The notes beneath the pieces were generated by a model, which saw only the letters and a program-made list of their open reading frames with translations, was not told the origin of the DNA and did no database searches. A stretch of 64,000 bases of DNA, from contig OZ024856.1 in NCBI GenBank assembly GCA_964017155.1, forward strand, positions 9,027,882 through 9,091,881, in the 5' to 3' direction. Source of the stretch: Oasisia sp. SBJ-2009 (Eukaryota > Annelida > Polychaeta > Sabellida > Siboglinidae). Below, in pieces: positions 34,401 through 47,100 of this stretch (within the stretch, counting starts at the first letter, position 1; each line of letters starts with the position of its first letter). Made by a program: the position numbers and the translations under genes.

Positions 34401-37202
34401 GTTGTGCACACTGCATAATACGTATAAATATCTTCATATTTATGGACTCTGCTGGTCTTTATTAGAATGTATTGGTCTGTTACTACTGTATACTACTTAA
34501 CTAATATTAACTAATTAACTGAATTAATTAGTGAAAAAAAATCTATCTAGCCAATTTATTACTCCATTCAATGCATTTCAAAACACCGCAAAAAGTGTTT
34601 TAATAGTCATATAAATAACAAAGTTATGCCATTTTAAAATCACTTTTATTCAAATATTTATCAATAGAAAACACAAAAATGAGCTGAATTTACCATTATA
34701 AGAGACACAAATTTTGCGCAATTTTTCCGTCTTTAAATTGCAATAACTTCGGATCTAATAAAGATATCGTAATAAAATTAAAAGTTATGTGATCTGTAAC
34801 CCTAGACAGTTTTCAGCATTGTTTTCATACTAGAATGTTGGGTGTCATTAATAAAACATATTCGTTCTATTTGGTATGACGTCAGACCACATTAAGGAAT
34901 TCGTCCGCCATTCCCCGTGCGATAATGAGTTACTAGTAAAAATGGCGTTATGCAGGTTGTTCGAATTTCAGTGAGGACGTGTGTAATGTTGCGTGAGTAG
35001 AAATATATGTATTTGTGCAGCGTGGTATCAGACAGCAGTCATATTATGACAGATGTCAGTCGGTGTTTTTTCTGCGTATACATATAAATAGGCGTAATTT
35101 TGATTGGGTGATGCGATCCAGGCAAGTCAGTGTCTGATTCTAGCAGATATAAAGGGGTGTCAGGTTAGAGATTAGATTGTGGGAAATGAGATATTAGAAT
35201 TTCATGAATTTTATACAGCACGTGTGCGAATGAAAAATGTGAATACCCTACCCCCTGAGTAGCAGAACAATTGGTAGGTAATGAAGGAAGCGTTAGAATG
35301 GCCGCCTTTGGGGAACTACAGTGTGTCGTTACGTCATATCATAAATAAGTGAAACAGCTGATTGTTAGCATGAATGCGTATTTATCCCTACAAATAATGT
35401 TTTATTTAGAATATAACAACGTAACAACTAGTTTTTCTCACTTAACAATTAATTTCCTCTATTAAATATGTTGTTAACATTTGCCTGTCTATCTTGTAGA
35501 GAAAGTCGAGAAATTCGTTGACAGAGCATACCGGGATGCCTTCATGACAGGCATGCATAAGCTGCGTCAGAACGAGGTCTACACGGACGTGACGTTGGAG
35601 TCGGGTGACGTCCAAATCAAGTGTCACCGTAACGTCCTGGCGGTCGCAAGTGATTTCTTCAAAGCCATGTTCAGCAGCTTAATTGAGGAAGGCTCGTCGG
35701 CCACGGTCCAGCTAACAATGGAACCGGAAGTACTGAGGAGTGTTATCGATTACATTTACACTGGCGAAATTGAGCTGACCGCCGACAAGGTGGAACGTTT
35801 GGTCGAGGCTTGCGATGTGTTGCAGCTGGACACCCTGAAGACGGCCTGCGATAGGTTCATGGTGAAGCAGATCGAGCCAAGCAACTGCATCGGACTGAGT
35901 AAATTCGCCGCGTTGTACCAACTCAACGAGTTGCATCGGATTGCCAGCGGAATGATGAAGTCCGAGTTCAAGACTGTTGCCTTTGTTGACGAGTTCAAGG
36001 AATTATCGTGCACTGAACTAATCGAATTGATCAAGGATGACGATGTCAACGTTGAAGATGAAGACGTTGTCTTCGAGTCCGTGCTGGGTTGGGTGCGGCA
36101 CAACCTGGGCAAGAGGAAGGAGTCCTTGGATGTGATCATGGGACACGTCCGTCTGCCGTACTGTTCCCGCAACTACCTGCGGCACATCGGGGACAAAGGC
36201 GACTTGTTGACTGCCAAGTGCTTGACATATGTACACGAGGCAATGGCGTTCCAGGCAGACACTGTGCACCAACACGAGATGAGCAGTTGTCGCACACTGC
36301 CTCGCACCAACCACCGAATGAAGTCATGTCTCCTCGTAGTTGGTGGGGTGAAACGTGTCCAGGGCCAAACTGTTGTGTACAATCACTGTCACTACCACGA
36401 GGAAGGCAAAGTTCGTTGGAAGTTGATGACGGACCTACCGAACTCGGTCGTGTGTCTGTACAGTGTATGTCGCGTTGAAGGTGGCTTGCTGCTGACCGGC
36501 GGCACCATCTACAGCAGCACGCAGAAGGAATGCTGGCTTTATGACATGGCCACGAAGAAGTGGGAGGCCATGCCACCACTTGCAACCGCTCGGCGTTACC
36601 ACCGCAGTGTCTCGCTGGACGGCTGCGTGTACGTGGTGGGTGGGCAGGGTAATGGCGGCAATAGCGCTCTGGCATCTGTTGAGTGTCTGAACGTGAAACG
36701 ACGGCATTGGTCGACCATGCCCGATATGCCGATTGCTGTGTTTGGTTCCATGGTTGTCACCTACAAAAACAAAGTGTTCGTGTTTGGTGGAAGAAATGCG
36801 CAGGAAGTGGGTATGTGCTGCTCTCAGGTATTGAACGTGACAAGGGGCAGCTGGAACACTGTGTCAGACGCCCCCGAAACGTGCGACATTGGCGCCGCCG
36901 TAACATTGAATGACTTCATTTATTTGGTGGGAGGCAGCGGACGCACGTGTCTCAGATACGAACCAGCCTCGGACAGTTGGACAAGAATTAGTCGGCCAGT
37001 GCAGAACCACTTCGAGGCCCCCGCAGTCGTGTGGCGCGGCATGATATTAGTGGCAGGTGGTGGTGACCACCCCGACAAGAAATCCTCTGCCATCGAAGCG
37101 TATCACCCCGAGACAGACACTTGGTCTGTCTGCAGCGTAGCGTCAATCAACGAGAAGCTGGCGTTGCATTTTATGTTTAACGTCGATCTCTCTGATGTGT
37201 GA
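25484..37202 (+). CDS. BTB-BACK-Kelch (KLHL-type) protein, 568 aa
   Basis: Main exon 35500-37202 begins at the acceptor GCCTGTCTATCTTGTAG in phase 1. The best partner found upstream is ATGG|GTAAGT at 25484-25487, giving MEKVEKFVDRAYRD and a 568-residue protein, normal for KLHL proteins. BTB domain about residues 24-125 (VYTDVTLESGDVQIKCHRNV, FFKAMFSS), BACK about 130-235, then about six Kelch repeats with GG pairs (VVGG, LTGG, VVGG, VFGG, LVGG, VAGG). Family members are usually substrate adaptors for CUL3 ubiquitin ligases. If exon 1 is wrong, the first internal Met (35544) still leaves the BTB domain intact. I cannot assign a specific KLHL orthologue. Confidence 0.8.
26042..28449 (+). mobile_element. 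TTAA-flanked foldback transposon, copy 1
   Basis: 2408 bp between TTAA 26038-26041 and TTAA 28450-28453. Ends AGTGAAAAAAAAGG and, in reverse complement, AGGGAAAACAAAG. Long imperfect terminal inverted repeats, roughly 600-800 bp left and 560 bp right, share for example CCAACAGCCGCCAAACTTCT (left) with AGAAGTTTGGCGGCTGTTGG (right). No ORF above about 73 codons, so non-autonomous. TTAA targeting is characteristic of piggyBac-type transposases; family assignment is inferred. It lacks about 47 bp present in copy 2 at 28887-28933. Confidence 0.88.
28454..28621 (+). repeat. inverted-repeat segment between the two foldback insertions
   Basis: Matches the reverse complement of 38505-38660 (CGGCTGCGGAACTACGCCG, CTGCCACCTCACGGACACTG). 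It shows that the two foldback copies are separate insertions about 170 bp apart, not a simple tandem duplication. Confidence 0.85.
28626..31088 (+). mobile_element. TTAA-flanked foldback transposon, copy 2
   Basis: 2463 bp between TTAA 28622-28625 and TTAA 31089-31092, same orientation as copy 1 and highly similar throughout. The right arm at 38.5 kb holds the uninterrupted site GTGTTAATATAAG, which proves a TTAA target duplication. Small differences from copy 1 (indels, substitutions) indicate some age. Confidence 0.9.
31506..35480. other. inner part of the Kelch gene intron
   Basis: AT-rich sequence. It includes three diverged direct repeats (32290-32830) and a promoter-like stretch near 34890-34990 (GACGTCA, CGTCCGCCATTCCCCGTGCG). 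ORFs such as 31621-31932 have no recognisable family. Confidence 0.5.
32217..32830. repeat. three diverged direct repeats of about 205-230 bp
   Basis: The core GGCGTGC...GCGCGAAATATGGTTTTGAGCCATTCAAA recurs around 32313, 32511 and 32742, each followed by a T-rich or CACC segment and preceded by TAATCTATGG-like sequence. Confidence 0.7.
35500..37202 (+). CDS. Kelch-gene main exon (BTB-BACK-Kelch)
   Basis: Single 1.7 kb exon with all domains. BTB: DVTLESGDVQIKCHRNVLAV. BACK: ESVLGWVRHN, LPYCSRNYLRHI. Kelch: RRYHRSVSLDGCVYVVGG and five more blades, ending FMFNVDLSDV and TGA. An upstream in-frame TTG cannot be the start because the reading frame there is on the intron side of the acceptor. Codon use is balanced and the exon is clearly coding. 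Confidence 0.93.
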
Positions 37203-37536
37203 CAGTATGAATAGTGTACACGTTAGGCAAATGTGTGAACCACCTGTTGTAGACCGAAAAGAAAACAATCCAAGATTTGGTTACTGTAACTGCAATTTAC
37301 TTGAGGAAAGGTAACTATGATACGACGTATGTTATCTGTAACAAGGAGAATCCGCCTCAGAGTGCAAAAATAGTGGAATAGTTATAGACCATAGTATTTA
37401 TATTATAGCATATTTAAATGTATTACTTAATATATATTAATATTTAGCGAAATTAATTGGACATTATTCTCGCTTGTTAGTGAATGTGAACCACTGTGTT
37501 CATATCATACAACAAGAATGTGCATGTCAGTAGTGA

Positions 37537-37542
37537 AATAAA
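37537..37542 (+). terminator. candidate poly(A) signal of the Kelch gene
   Basis: AATAAA about 335 bases downstream of the Kelch stop codon, in AT-rich sequence. Confidence 0.55.
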
Positions 37543-38095
37543 CTCAATTACGGCGAATAATTTGTCTAGAATTCTGACATATGTAACTATTGTTGTACGC
37601 GACTAGCGCCAAAGAAGTGAACGTTGGAAAACTTATTTACACAATTACCGTGGCTCCGTGCTCATTAAATCAATGTCATACATGTTGTAAATAGTTTGCT
37701 TTTATGTTTTCAACAATGGTTGTTTAAGTGTGTTAGCCCCCCTTTAAAGTCAGCAAAAGGTGCTTGCTATTCGCCTGCATCACACTACCAATCGTGAGTA
37801 TTAAGTAACTATTAGTTTACCACTTCCCTACTAAGTATGTTATACAATCCTCGCCCGCCAGAGGGCTCTGCTGCTGATTCCCTTCGCAAAAACACCGTTT
37901 TTAACTTTGACAAAATCGCTCACAAGGAGTGAGGTCCGCTTCCGGTCACGTAATGTACCTTTTGGGTGATTTCAGCCACATGTTGCTCTTGTTACATGCG
38001 CTGCTTAAGATGCGAAGTGGTCATTATATTGCGATTCCCATCATTCGTGTACCTGACTCCAAATTGGGGCGGGTAACTGCGCTGTTCTCATGGTA

Positions 38096-38690
38096 GCCTC
38101 GGTTACCCAGACTCCGTGAGGTGGCAGCACTTTTAAGCCCCTCGATTCCGCCTGGGACATTAATGGGCTTAAGTTTCTTACCCCAGATTAGGGTAGAGAC
38201 GCTGATTGGCTCTCAGGCCAACTATGACATAAAATTAAAATAACGATATACTTTTACAAGATATTGATATCCTATGAAAAGTATTCAACATTGAACTTAT
38301 ATTAACACAAAAGTAAGTAAAAATTCAAATTTACAGTTGTTTATAAAATAAGAATTACGGCAGGATTAACCAGTATCCGTGAGGTGGCAGCATTGTCTAG
38401 CCCCACATGGATAGCAAACTAATTAAATAAGGATACCTTTTTTATCAAATAATGCTGTATTATAAAAACTATTCAGAATTAAACTTATATTAACACAAAA
38501 TAAATAGAAATACAAATTTGCAGTTGTTTATAAAAAAATATATTACGGCAGTGTCCGTGAGGTGGCAGCATTGTATAGATCACGCGGATACCAAACAAAA
38601 GCCATAAATGGTACCAGTCTGTCTTCTCGGCGTAGTTCCGCAGCCGACCGACAGTCGGTGAAGCGAGACTATTCTCATGGCTGACTCAGC
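38096..38690 (-). repeat. right arm of the large inverted repeat (empty-site reference)
   Basis: Reverse complement of the left arm around 26.0-31.5 kb without the two foldback insertions. It carries three CCGTGAGGTGGCAGCA motifs (near 38114, 38369, 38558). It contains GTCTCGCTTCACCGACTG (minus strand), the counterpart of the copy 1 target, and GTGTTAATATAAG, the copy 2 target. Confidence 0.85.
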
Positions 38691-38943
38691 TCACTTCAAC
38701 TATTTGCGGTGACGTTCAGCCAGGGATACTTCGGGGCAGCACAACGACGCGAGGATGGGTTATACTAGTGTACTTTTTTCTACCGATGGTAAATAAAATA
38801 ATTTTTTTTTCACAACAATCTATACAAATACGTTAGCCTACGGAATGGATACTCTATGCTAGTTTCTTGCCTATTTAATTTGTTATAAAAATTAGTTTAT
38901 ATAATTAAAAAATTATATATATATACACATATATTTCAGACAC

Positions 38944-38944
<1 letters not shown>

Positions 38945-39037
<93 letters not shown>

Positions 39038-39051
39038 AAGTGTGTCTGAAA

Positions 39052-39094
<43 letters not shown>

Positions 39095-39107
39095 TTTTTA
39101 TAAACTA

Positions 39108-39165
<58 letters not shown>
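38945..39165. repeat. TA microsatellites joined by TTTCAGACACA motifs
   Basis: Three TA tracts (38945-39033, 39061-39089, 39116-39166) separated by short unique pieces; TTTCAGACACAATTATA at 38935 appears inverted as TATAATTGTGTCTGAAATA near 39163 and again near 39043. Confidence 0.9.
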
Positions 39166-39169
<4 letters not shown>

Positions 39170-39249
39170 GTGTCTGAAATAAAGCATTGAATTGAATATT
39201 GAAAAAATTCATACACCTGTAGATATATTATGACATTACACTCAACAGT

Positions 39250-39697
39250 GGCACCGTCTAGCGAGTGGATTGTTTTAACTTCCTCGGTGAAACAGCGCCT
39301 CCATCTGGTGAGAATGCGGAGAGTGGACAGCGGTGAGGGTTCGACAGATGGCGTGGGCGGGGACTTTGAAGCTGTTGGCGCGTGTCACGGCGGCCGCTAG
39401 GAAGACAGCGAGGCGGCCGACTCGTTGCGTGGTCGCTAGAGCGTGACGCCATTCGTCACCTCAGAGTAACTCCGGGGCCATCGTAAGCCGGTCGGCTGCA
39501 GACGTCTTTTGTGAGACGTCAGTTGGTGGAGCGTGTAGCCCCGGGACTGCGTACGCGGCCGCTTGTTGAGGACTCGGTAAAGAATGGACTCGACGTAAAC
39601 GCACAGTTACAGGACACGAGTAGAACTGAAAGCTGATGTCTGACACCGTCGCTCAAATCCGGGTTTCGTGAGTAGCGTGTGTTGTCTCAGGCACACG
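39250..39697 (+). promoter_or_regulatory. CCDC88 5' UTR/promoter region with two uORFs
   Basis: GC-rich stretch in AT-rich surroundings, rich in CpG (GGCGGCCGCTAGG, TACGCGGCCGCTTG), directly upstream of the CCDC88 start. Two short upstream ORFs (39584-39598, four codons; 39636-39671, eleven codons) end before the main ATG. GTGTTGTCTCAG just before the start codon could be an acceptor, in which case part of this is intron. Confidence 0.5.
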
Positions 39698-39742
39698 ATG
39701 GCGACAGTCGAGGAATTTATGGACAGCCCGCTCGTGACATGG
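39698..39742 (+). CDS. CCDC88: CCDC88 exon 1
   Basis: ATG in good context (ACGATGG); encodes [15 protein letters not shown]; donor GTAGGT after ACATGG, phase 0. Confidence 0.9.
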
Positions 39743-40047
39743 GTAGGTTGAACACCCCTTGATTTGTGACGTTTACAAGGGCTATGTACAATAGGCCTAG
39801 CAAGGACATGTTACTAGTTACGTACGTAGACGCATGCGATAGCAAACGCGTGCATCTAACTTCTAAGACTAAGCAGTAGTGGCAATATTGTTGTAGCCTC
39901 TGTTACACTGATTGACGTCAAACTTCAAAGGCCTGACAATTACACATTGTCACTGTCACCTACATAATGTAGAGTAGTATTTGGTATATATAGGCCCACA
40001 ACATTTTGAAATATAACTCATGTATACATCCATATATTTTGCTCATG

Positions 40048-40102
<55 letters not shown>

Positions 40103-41099
40103 GCATGTTTAATTTGCATCGAAACTGTTTATTTGCATGTAAATTCACTTATTCACAAGAATAATATTTTTTTAAGTATTAAATCACCATGAGTATTCTA
40201 TATGCTTACAAGTGTTTTGTCACAGTTTGTTCCATCATATTGTCAATGTGCTAAAGCTTCTCTGACCCGAATTGGCAGTAACTTGTAATGAGAAATCTGC
40301 TCTCTAGGACGTGGGAAAGTTAAACATCAAAGGGTATTGCCAATCAGTTTTGTTTTGAAACTGGGTGTTTTGCTTATCATTTGAACATTTTGCAGGCGGA
40401 ATATTTCAAATATATATACACGGGTGTATATATAATACCAATAATAAATAATTTTTGCTAAGACATTATTATAATATGTAATCATAATTATTAATATAAT
40501 CTGACAGACAGACAGACAGACAGTATTTACTTTGTAACCAATGACATTAGGAAACTGGTGTTGAGATTAGAAGCACTCAACAAACATTGTCCTTCAAAGA
40601 GTCAATATTTGTCAGCTCTCCGTGCTTGCTATATTGATAGCGTAACTAAGTACTGTTATTACACCTTGTCCAAGTGTTCCTGATTTCAGAAAAACAATCC
40701 AGAATTTCTAATATTTGTTGTATGTAGTCTTCTATGTACATAAAATACATTTCTGCCAAGAGTGGGCCGGTAGCAAATTCTTAGGCAGCACTGATGGTCA
40801 CCTTACAATACATATCTTACCTATTATTTTGGTTGATAAAGCTGCAGTGCATCTATTCACTTTCATTTTCCTACACATACCTGCAACTGTTGCCTTCTTC
40901 CTGTGTTCTGTCCTGTCTGTAGTCTCTGTTCCATCGTCAGTCTCCGTGTTGTCCTACAGGCCCATAATGCTGATAATATGTAGTGTGAATTGTTCAACCT
41001 GTGACTTTAGACCATAAGCTTCTCCTCCCCTGAGACCACTTGACAATAGTGCCTTAATGTTCATAGAACCCCAGCTACATAACACTTGAATATCTCTAA

Positions 41100-41157
<58 letters not shown>

Positions 41158-44100
41158 GTGCCCATTATGCCATTCCCCCACCTATGAGCCTTTCTAATCA
41201 CCCCAGCTTGCTTCTGGTTTCACACCAGAGCCATTTGGTCAGCTGTCTTCATTTGTCTGATCATGTTCACACTGTAACACTTCAACTTAAGCATCATGGC
41301 TCATCTTACATGTGTTAAGTTTTGATGTGAAATGTGTTCTTTTGAAACCTGGCTCTCACAATACAGCTGATAAAACAAACGCATGTACTGACACATACTA
41401 CCAATAGTCTGTTATCTGACTAAATCACGATAAGACACATAGAAGGACTACTGAGATAACATACACATGTATGCACACCAACACTGAAGAGACCATCTAG
41501 ATTAGTGCAGAATTGCAGATGGAAGATTTAGTTTAAAAAAATGACATATTTCATATATAGGTAAGGTAAGTTCTGTTTTCTGCATCTATAGTCATCTGTA
41601 CGTGTTGAATGTAGGGAGAACATTTGCAGATTGATAGTTTGTTTTCAAAATCTCAGTTTTGAAGGATATACATTGTAGATGTGTTCATGATCAGAACGGT
41701 TCTAGGTTTTGTTTGGTGCTTGTAATAATGCAGAGACCGTGGATTCAGCTGACAAACAAACCATGCAGAGAGCAAGTCAACGCATGCATTTTACTGTAAA
41801 CATTCTGTGAAGATCACATGATTATTGTGGAGACAAATACTACATTAAGCAGTAGAAATTGTCCTCTACTTTCCGGTCCATATTTACAGCTTCACAGGCT
41901 GAGATAATAAAACTGCAAGGATCTGTATGGACACAAGGTTGTATATACTTCTAAATACCACACTTTCAAATACTGGTACTGGATTTTGCCATCTTATGAC
42001 ACAAGACTAGTACTCTTATGAATAACATTCTGGATGTAGGTACGAACATTCAATGAGAGCATTGATCTGGTTGATTTCCAAGACTTCTGTGACGGTGTCT
42101 ACCTCAATGATGTCATGATACAGATGTAAGTATTGGCCTTGATAAGGTCTTGTTGTATTAAGGCAGTGGCGATACCTGTGGAGTAGTTCATCTCATAGTG
42201 TACAGCTCCAGCATTGATGTGACCACAGTAGCCTTACACATTTGGACACCGTGCTCCCCGACATACAAACACAACCGTACTGTTACTATAACCAGCAAAA
42301 AGACATAACATAAATTCTAAGGAACAAACATACAGTTGCTGTACTGATTGGTACAATTTAAAGAAGGTTCCAGTATCATGGGGCAGGTCCATATTTCATT
42401 ATGATATTTGGATGTGCAGGTCCAGATATCACGCATGTACAGATCTGATCTGACACCACTGTTAGCATAACCGTAGTCATTGTGTGTCTACGTGATTAAT
42501 CTAAATTGCATCAATGCTCCACGTAGATGTTTAGATATGCTTCAAATGGCTGTACTCATATCTTGCCATCTAAAAATATTATAAATAAGTTACAATTATG
42601 CATCACAGCTTATTTAGCACTAATGGGAGTAAGTCCGAAAGTAGCCATTTTTTTCATGAATGTAAACAACATTTTGGCTAGATTCTGATGTTGCACTTGA
42701 CAGGTAATAATTAATCAATTGATCAGTCCTAGTTTCAAGATCATGCATGTAGTTGTATAGTAGCCTTGGTGGTTTATTATGACAACTATAACAATTAAGA
42801 CATTAGATGATGTGTACAGATCTTCCGTGTGCAGGAAATTTGAGTTAACATTGTCTGTGAATCGGTCATATATCACCATCAGATTACATGATATGTTCAC
42901 TGTATGTAATGTAAAGACATCAGTTAGCAGGGATATGATGAATTAGTGTAACTAACCCGGGTATATATCATTCACAATACACAACTGTCTCAAGCCAGGA
43001 GCCTCGCAGGCATATCATGTAGTGGCAAGGTGGAGATATGTTACACCGTGAGCTATATGTTAGTTACTCTGAGCTACACTGTGTTCACTCATGCATGGCC
43101 TGGGGCTAAGTAGCTCTAGTAGACACTACAGTGTGCTTGAACATTTTATATACGGTGTAAAGAATATTTAATACGTTTTGCGTAAACATATTGTGAGTTA
43201 TCTAAGTATGCTTTTGTAAATAGACCTGTGGTAGATAAATAGAACATTACATGTTGGTGATAGTGACAGACACTGCATGTACAGCAAAACCCCTTGATAG
43301 TGTGTCTGGTGTCTGTGCTCCTGTGTGTGAGACCACTCATTCAGCTGATGCCAGGCAGTAGCACAGATAACCTTGTTTCAAAAGATTGTCCTCTTTTCTG
43401 TGTTCAGAGACATATTTTGAATGGCAAAGTGTGAACCTAGTTAACTACTTACAAGTACTGAAGGTGCTGAAGTGCCTGAGAGCAATAATATTGATTCGGG
43501 CGCTATACAAATAAATTATATTATTATTTATTATTACTGAACCGTATGCTGTTGGTTACTTTTAGATGTATTAAATCATCAAATCTATTTGTTTTTATTT
43601 GAACATTGCACCAATTATTATTTTTGAAACATGCCGTGCACATGTGGTTCGTGCGATTGTTACATTATGTGTTATGTTCTGTGCATGCATTACCTATTGT
43701 ATCACAACTAGATAAGCTTAACCTTTAAAACATCAGTGGCTCTTGACGATTCCAGTGACCAGTTGGTGTTTGTGTTGCAGTGACCAGAGGGAGGCTGAAC
43801 TAAGTGGTAGTGTGAACAGACTGGTCAAGGACAGCAATGCCAGGCTACAGAACTGGACGTTCCTTCTTGACCACATCAAGACCTACTTTGAGGTACTATA
43901 ATGCTATAATTCTACCACTAGAAGAAACAGGCAGAACATATGCCTCACGCCAAATTGTGGTTTTAACAAACCAGAAGTATTTATTTACTATTTCAATATT
44001 ATTTTTCGCCCTTGAAACATTTCGGCTGTAAGCAGAACATTAAAACACCAAACAACATTCATTACAGCCGATATAGCAGATCTATAGACAGTGCTCGGGA

Positions 44101-47100
44101 GGGTATTCATCAGAAGTTCTTTTGATTCGTGTTTGATGTCGGCACAGTTAGCAGGAGAAACAGACCAGGCCCACATAGTTTACAGATCAGTGCCAGGTAC
44201 AGACAGTAATAAGTAATTATGTATGCACATATTCCCGACTGTTCAAAGCCAGGTGTGCAGACATTGTGTACATAAACATACTGCCATTTCCGTGCTGTAT
44301 GCTCTGTGTGACTGACAGTGTCACCTGCGGATTCTATCAGACATGAATCACCTGTGGGGAAACAATAACGTCCACAGGGCAGACAGTTTGAGTGCGACCA
44401 CATTGCAACATTATCTTTGTGTAAAGTGGCTGAATTCCGGAATGACGTGACATCATGTTGTGTGTGACTATCAACTTACCAAATGCGACCCATGTAAGTT
44501 TATCTAAAAAGTGACAGATGTCTGAAAATGGCCGTGGAAGTATTTGTGAATAAAATTAATGTTGGTTTCTTAACACTTTATTGAATATGGCTATGCAGAA
44601 GCAACATACCAGATTTTCAATTTTGCACTTGATTTTGTTGTTATGTCTTTTTTATAAAGACACTTAAAAGTCAGTGCTACCATATGAAGTTAGTGTGCAC
44701 GTACAACTATTTATTTCTTAATTTGTAATGCCTATGGCCTGTTTAATACAACATTGTAATTCCTGTGGAACATTATAATGTTTGATTTTTTAGCATTTTG
44801 TATTTCGAAAAATGTTTGAATAACAGATGCAGTAATGGTAAACTCAAGCTTGGTATCCTTATCGGCATCCACCATCTGTTTTAAATGTAATCTCAGCATT
44901 CATAACTTGTAAACACAGATTTATGTAGAACCTATCCACCTGTCATTTCAACTGACAGGTAAAAAAAGGTTTTTCTAAAATCATATATACTGTAGTTATG
45001 GTTTAAAAATGGGTGTCATGCGTGTGTTCTACTTAATTTTAGGTTCTAATCCCACAGCGTCACTGACTTGTGTCTATGTGAATTAACATGCACATGTATA
45101 CCAACAAAATTAACTGGTAAAATCCCTGCTTGTAAATTAGTTTAAGCACAGTTATTAGCACACCATATTTATTTATCTTTGGTATCACTTAAAAACTCTG
45201 AAATTATCTGCCTTCCCCAGTGAATGTACCATTTGTATTTTCATTCACTTCACTTGTCAAACTCTTGATTATTTAATATCTGATGAAAATATTACAATTT
45301 TACCTTGAGCAGTGTGATTTATCCTCAGGACATTGTCTGGGTGTTTACATCACCAGTGGGGGGTGGGGGGGGGGGGTGCCATTGAAACTAGATGCGCCGC
45401 CCTGTACCTGTAAAAAGTTAAACCAAAGGCAGTCTAGGTGAGCTTGGTGTATGGGCCCCATCACCAGGGGTCCTTTCAGCAAGTTGAATGTTCGTGGGTG
45501 TGTTTTTGTAATGACTAAGCCTTAGACCGTGCATGGGTATATGGCTGTATCATTATGCGTGGTTATCAATATTCATGGTAAGTGCCGTGCAAAGCGCTTG
45601 GTAGAATGCCAAACGCTAAATGCTGGGGTTATTTTATTGAGGTACTTTGCAGAAAAATTAGAAAATAAAGGAATTTTTCTTTAGAGGAAGTTGCTGGTTT
45701 TTAGTGCCAATGCTGGATAGCAAAATGTAGTCTTCAGATCTATGCAGTAGATTTAGAATGTCTATTGACATCATGTAGTCTACCACAGTACCAGTGATCT
45801 ATCTGTAGGTATAATTTATAATGGTGCACAGGCCAATAGGTTTGTCATAAAATCATGTAATATTATATGCAGGGCTTGTAATTTACACTACCCGGTACGT
45901 CACGTTTCAGTAACATTTGAAGTTATTGAAACTGTAAATAATCACTTCATTTGAATATTTTTGTTCAAATATCCCACTGAGGTGTGACCCCTGTGAATTT
46001 CTTGAAAATCACCAGGAGTCATTCCAAAATTTAGTAAACAGGCAAAGTTATGATATTCATGTTTTTTTCAGAATTTACGTTTGACACCCATTTTTAAGGC
46101 ATAACTGAAAATATCTATAATTTTGAAGACTTTTTTGTCCTTATTTGTTTACCCGTCCGGTGATATTTCTACCCATCCACAAAGGTCTTTACTGGTCCAA
46201 ATGACGGGTGAACGAGTCTCTGCATAAAATTAAATAATAATTCATTCGAACTTTGTTGAACAGTGTAATGTTGGAATGGACATTGTTCAGCACATCATAT
46301 AAGATGATTTATTTTTCAAAATAAATAGAGATTCGAATGGACAGATGATCTGGTTTCTTGGTTATTATTATCATACATAAATAGCTCTCACAAAATAAGG
46401 ACCAATCACCAACAGCAGTTTCATGAGAGGTAATTATGTATGGAAATAAATATTAATACTGGCTAATAGATTGTCCTACCTGTTGTTAATAATTGATAGT
46501 CAAGTGTACGCACCTTTAAGTGAACTGTTATCAAACATCAAGTCCATAATGATGCATGTATTTATGGATAATAAGTAGGCACTCCAACGATACGTGTGTT
46601 ATACTTCCTGCCTCCAGTGGCTCTTTACACAATAGTTTCTCACCAAATATGAGTGGTTTTGCTATTCTGAATGGCAGGTGTATTTCATGATTCTCTTCCA
46701 CTGAGGCAATGATAACGCATATACTGGGGTAATCCCTCGGGGTAAAAAATCTAAATGAACTCATGTCCAGTGTTAAATATTAATTCCGCTTCATTAATAA
46801 TGTTCATGCAATCTGTTTAGTGTTCGGTGTTAATTCCAAATGTAATGTTTGTTTTGGTGTCTTGATACTCTCTAGACTGTGTTAGTGATTGATGCCATCC
46901 ATCATAATCATGATTTGACATGATAGTTAATTTGCATGATTAAATTTGTGTGGAAGATTTAAGGTGCCTGTTTTTATTTCTTGTCCATTGTGTTTCAAAT
47001 TAATTATTTTAAAAATTCAAAGCAGCCTAGTCTCGCCTCTGACATGCTGGCGTGTTTGCATCTTGTTTAATGTAGTTTATTGGAGATCATCAGACAAAGG

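Noticed and set aside
34939..34953. ATGGCGTTATGCAG|GTTGTT as an alternative first exon of the Kelch gene
   Set aside because: Fourteen bases would enter in phase 2, whereas the acceptor at 35500 needs phase 1; the donor is also weak.
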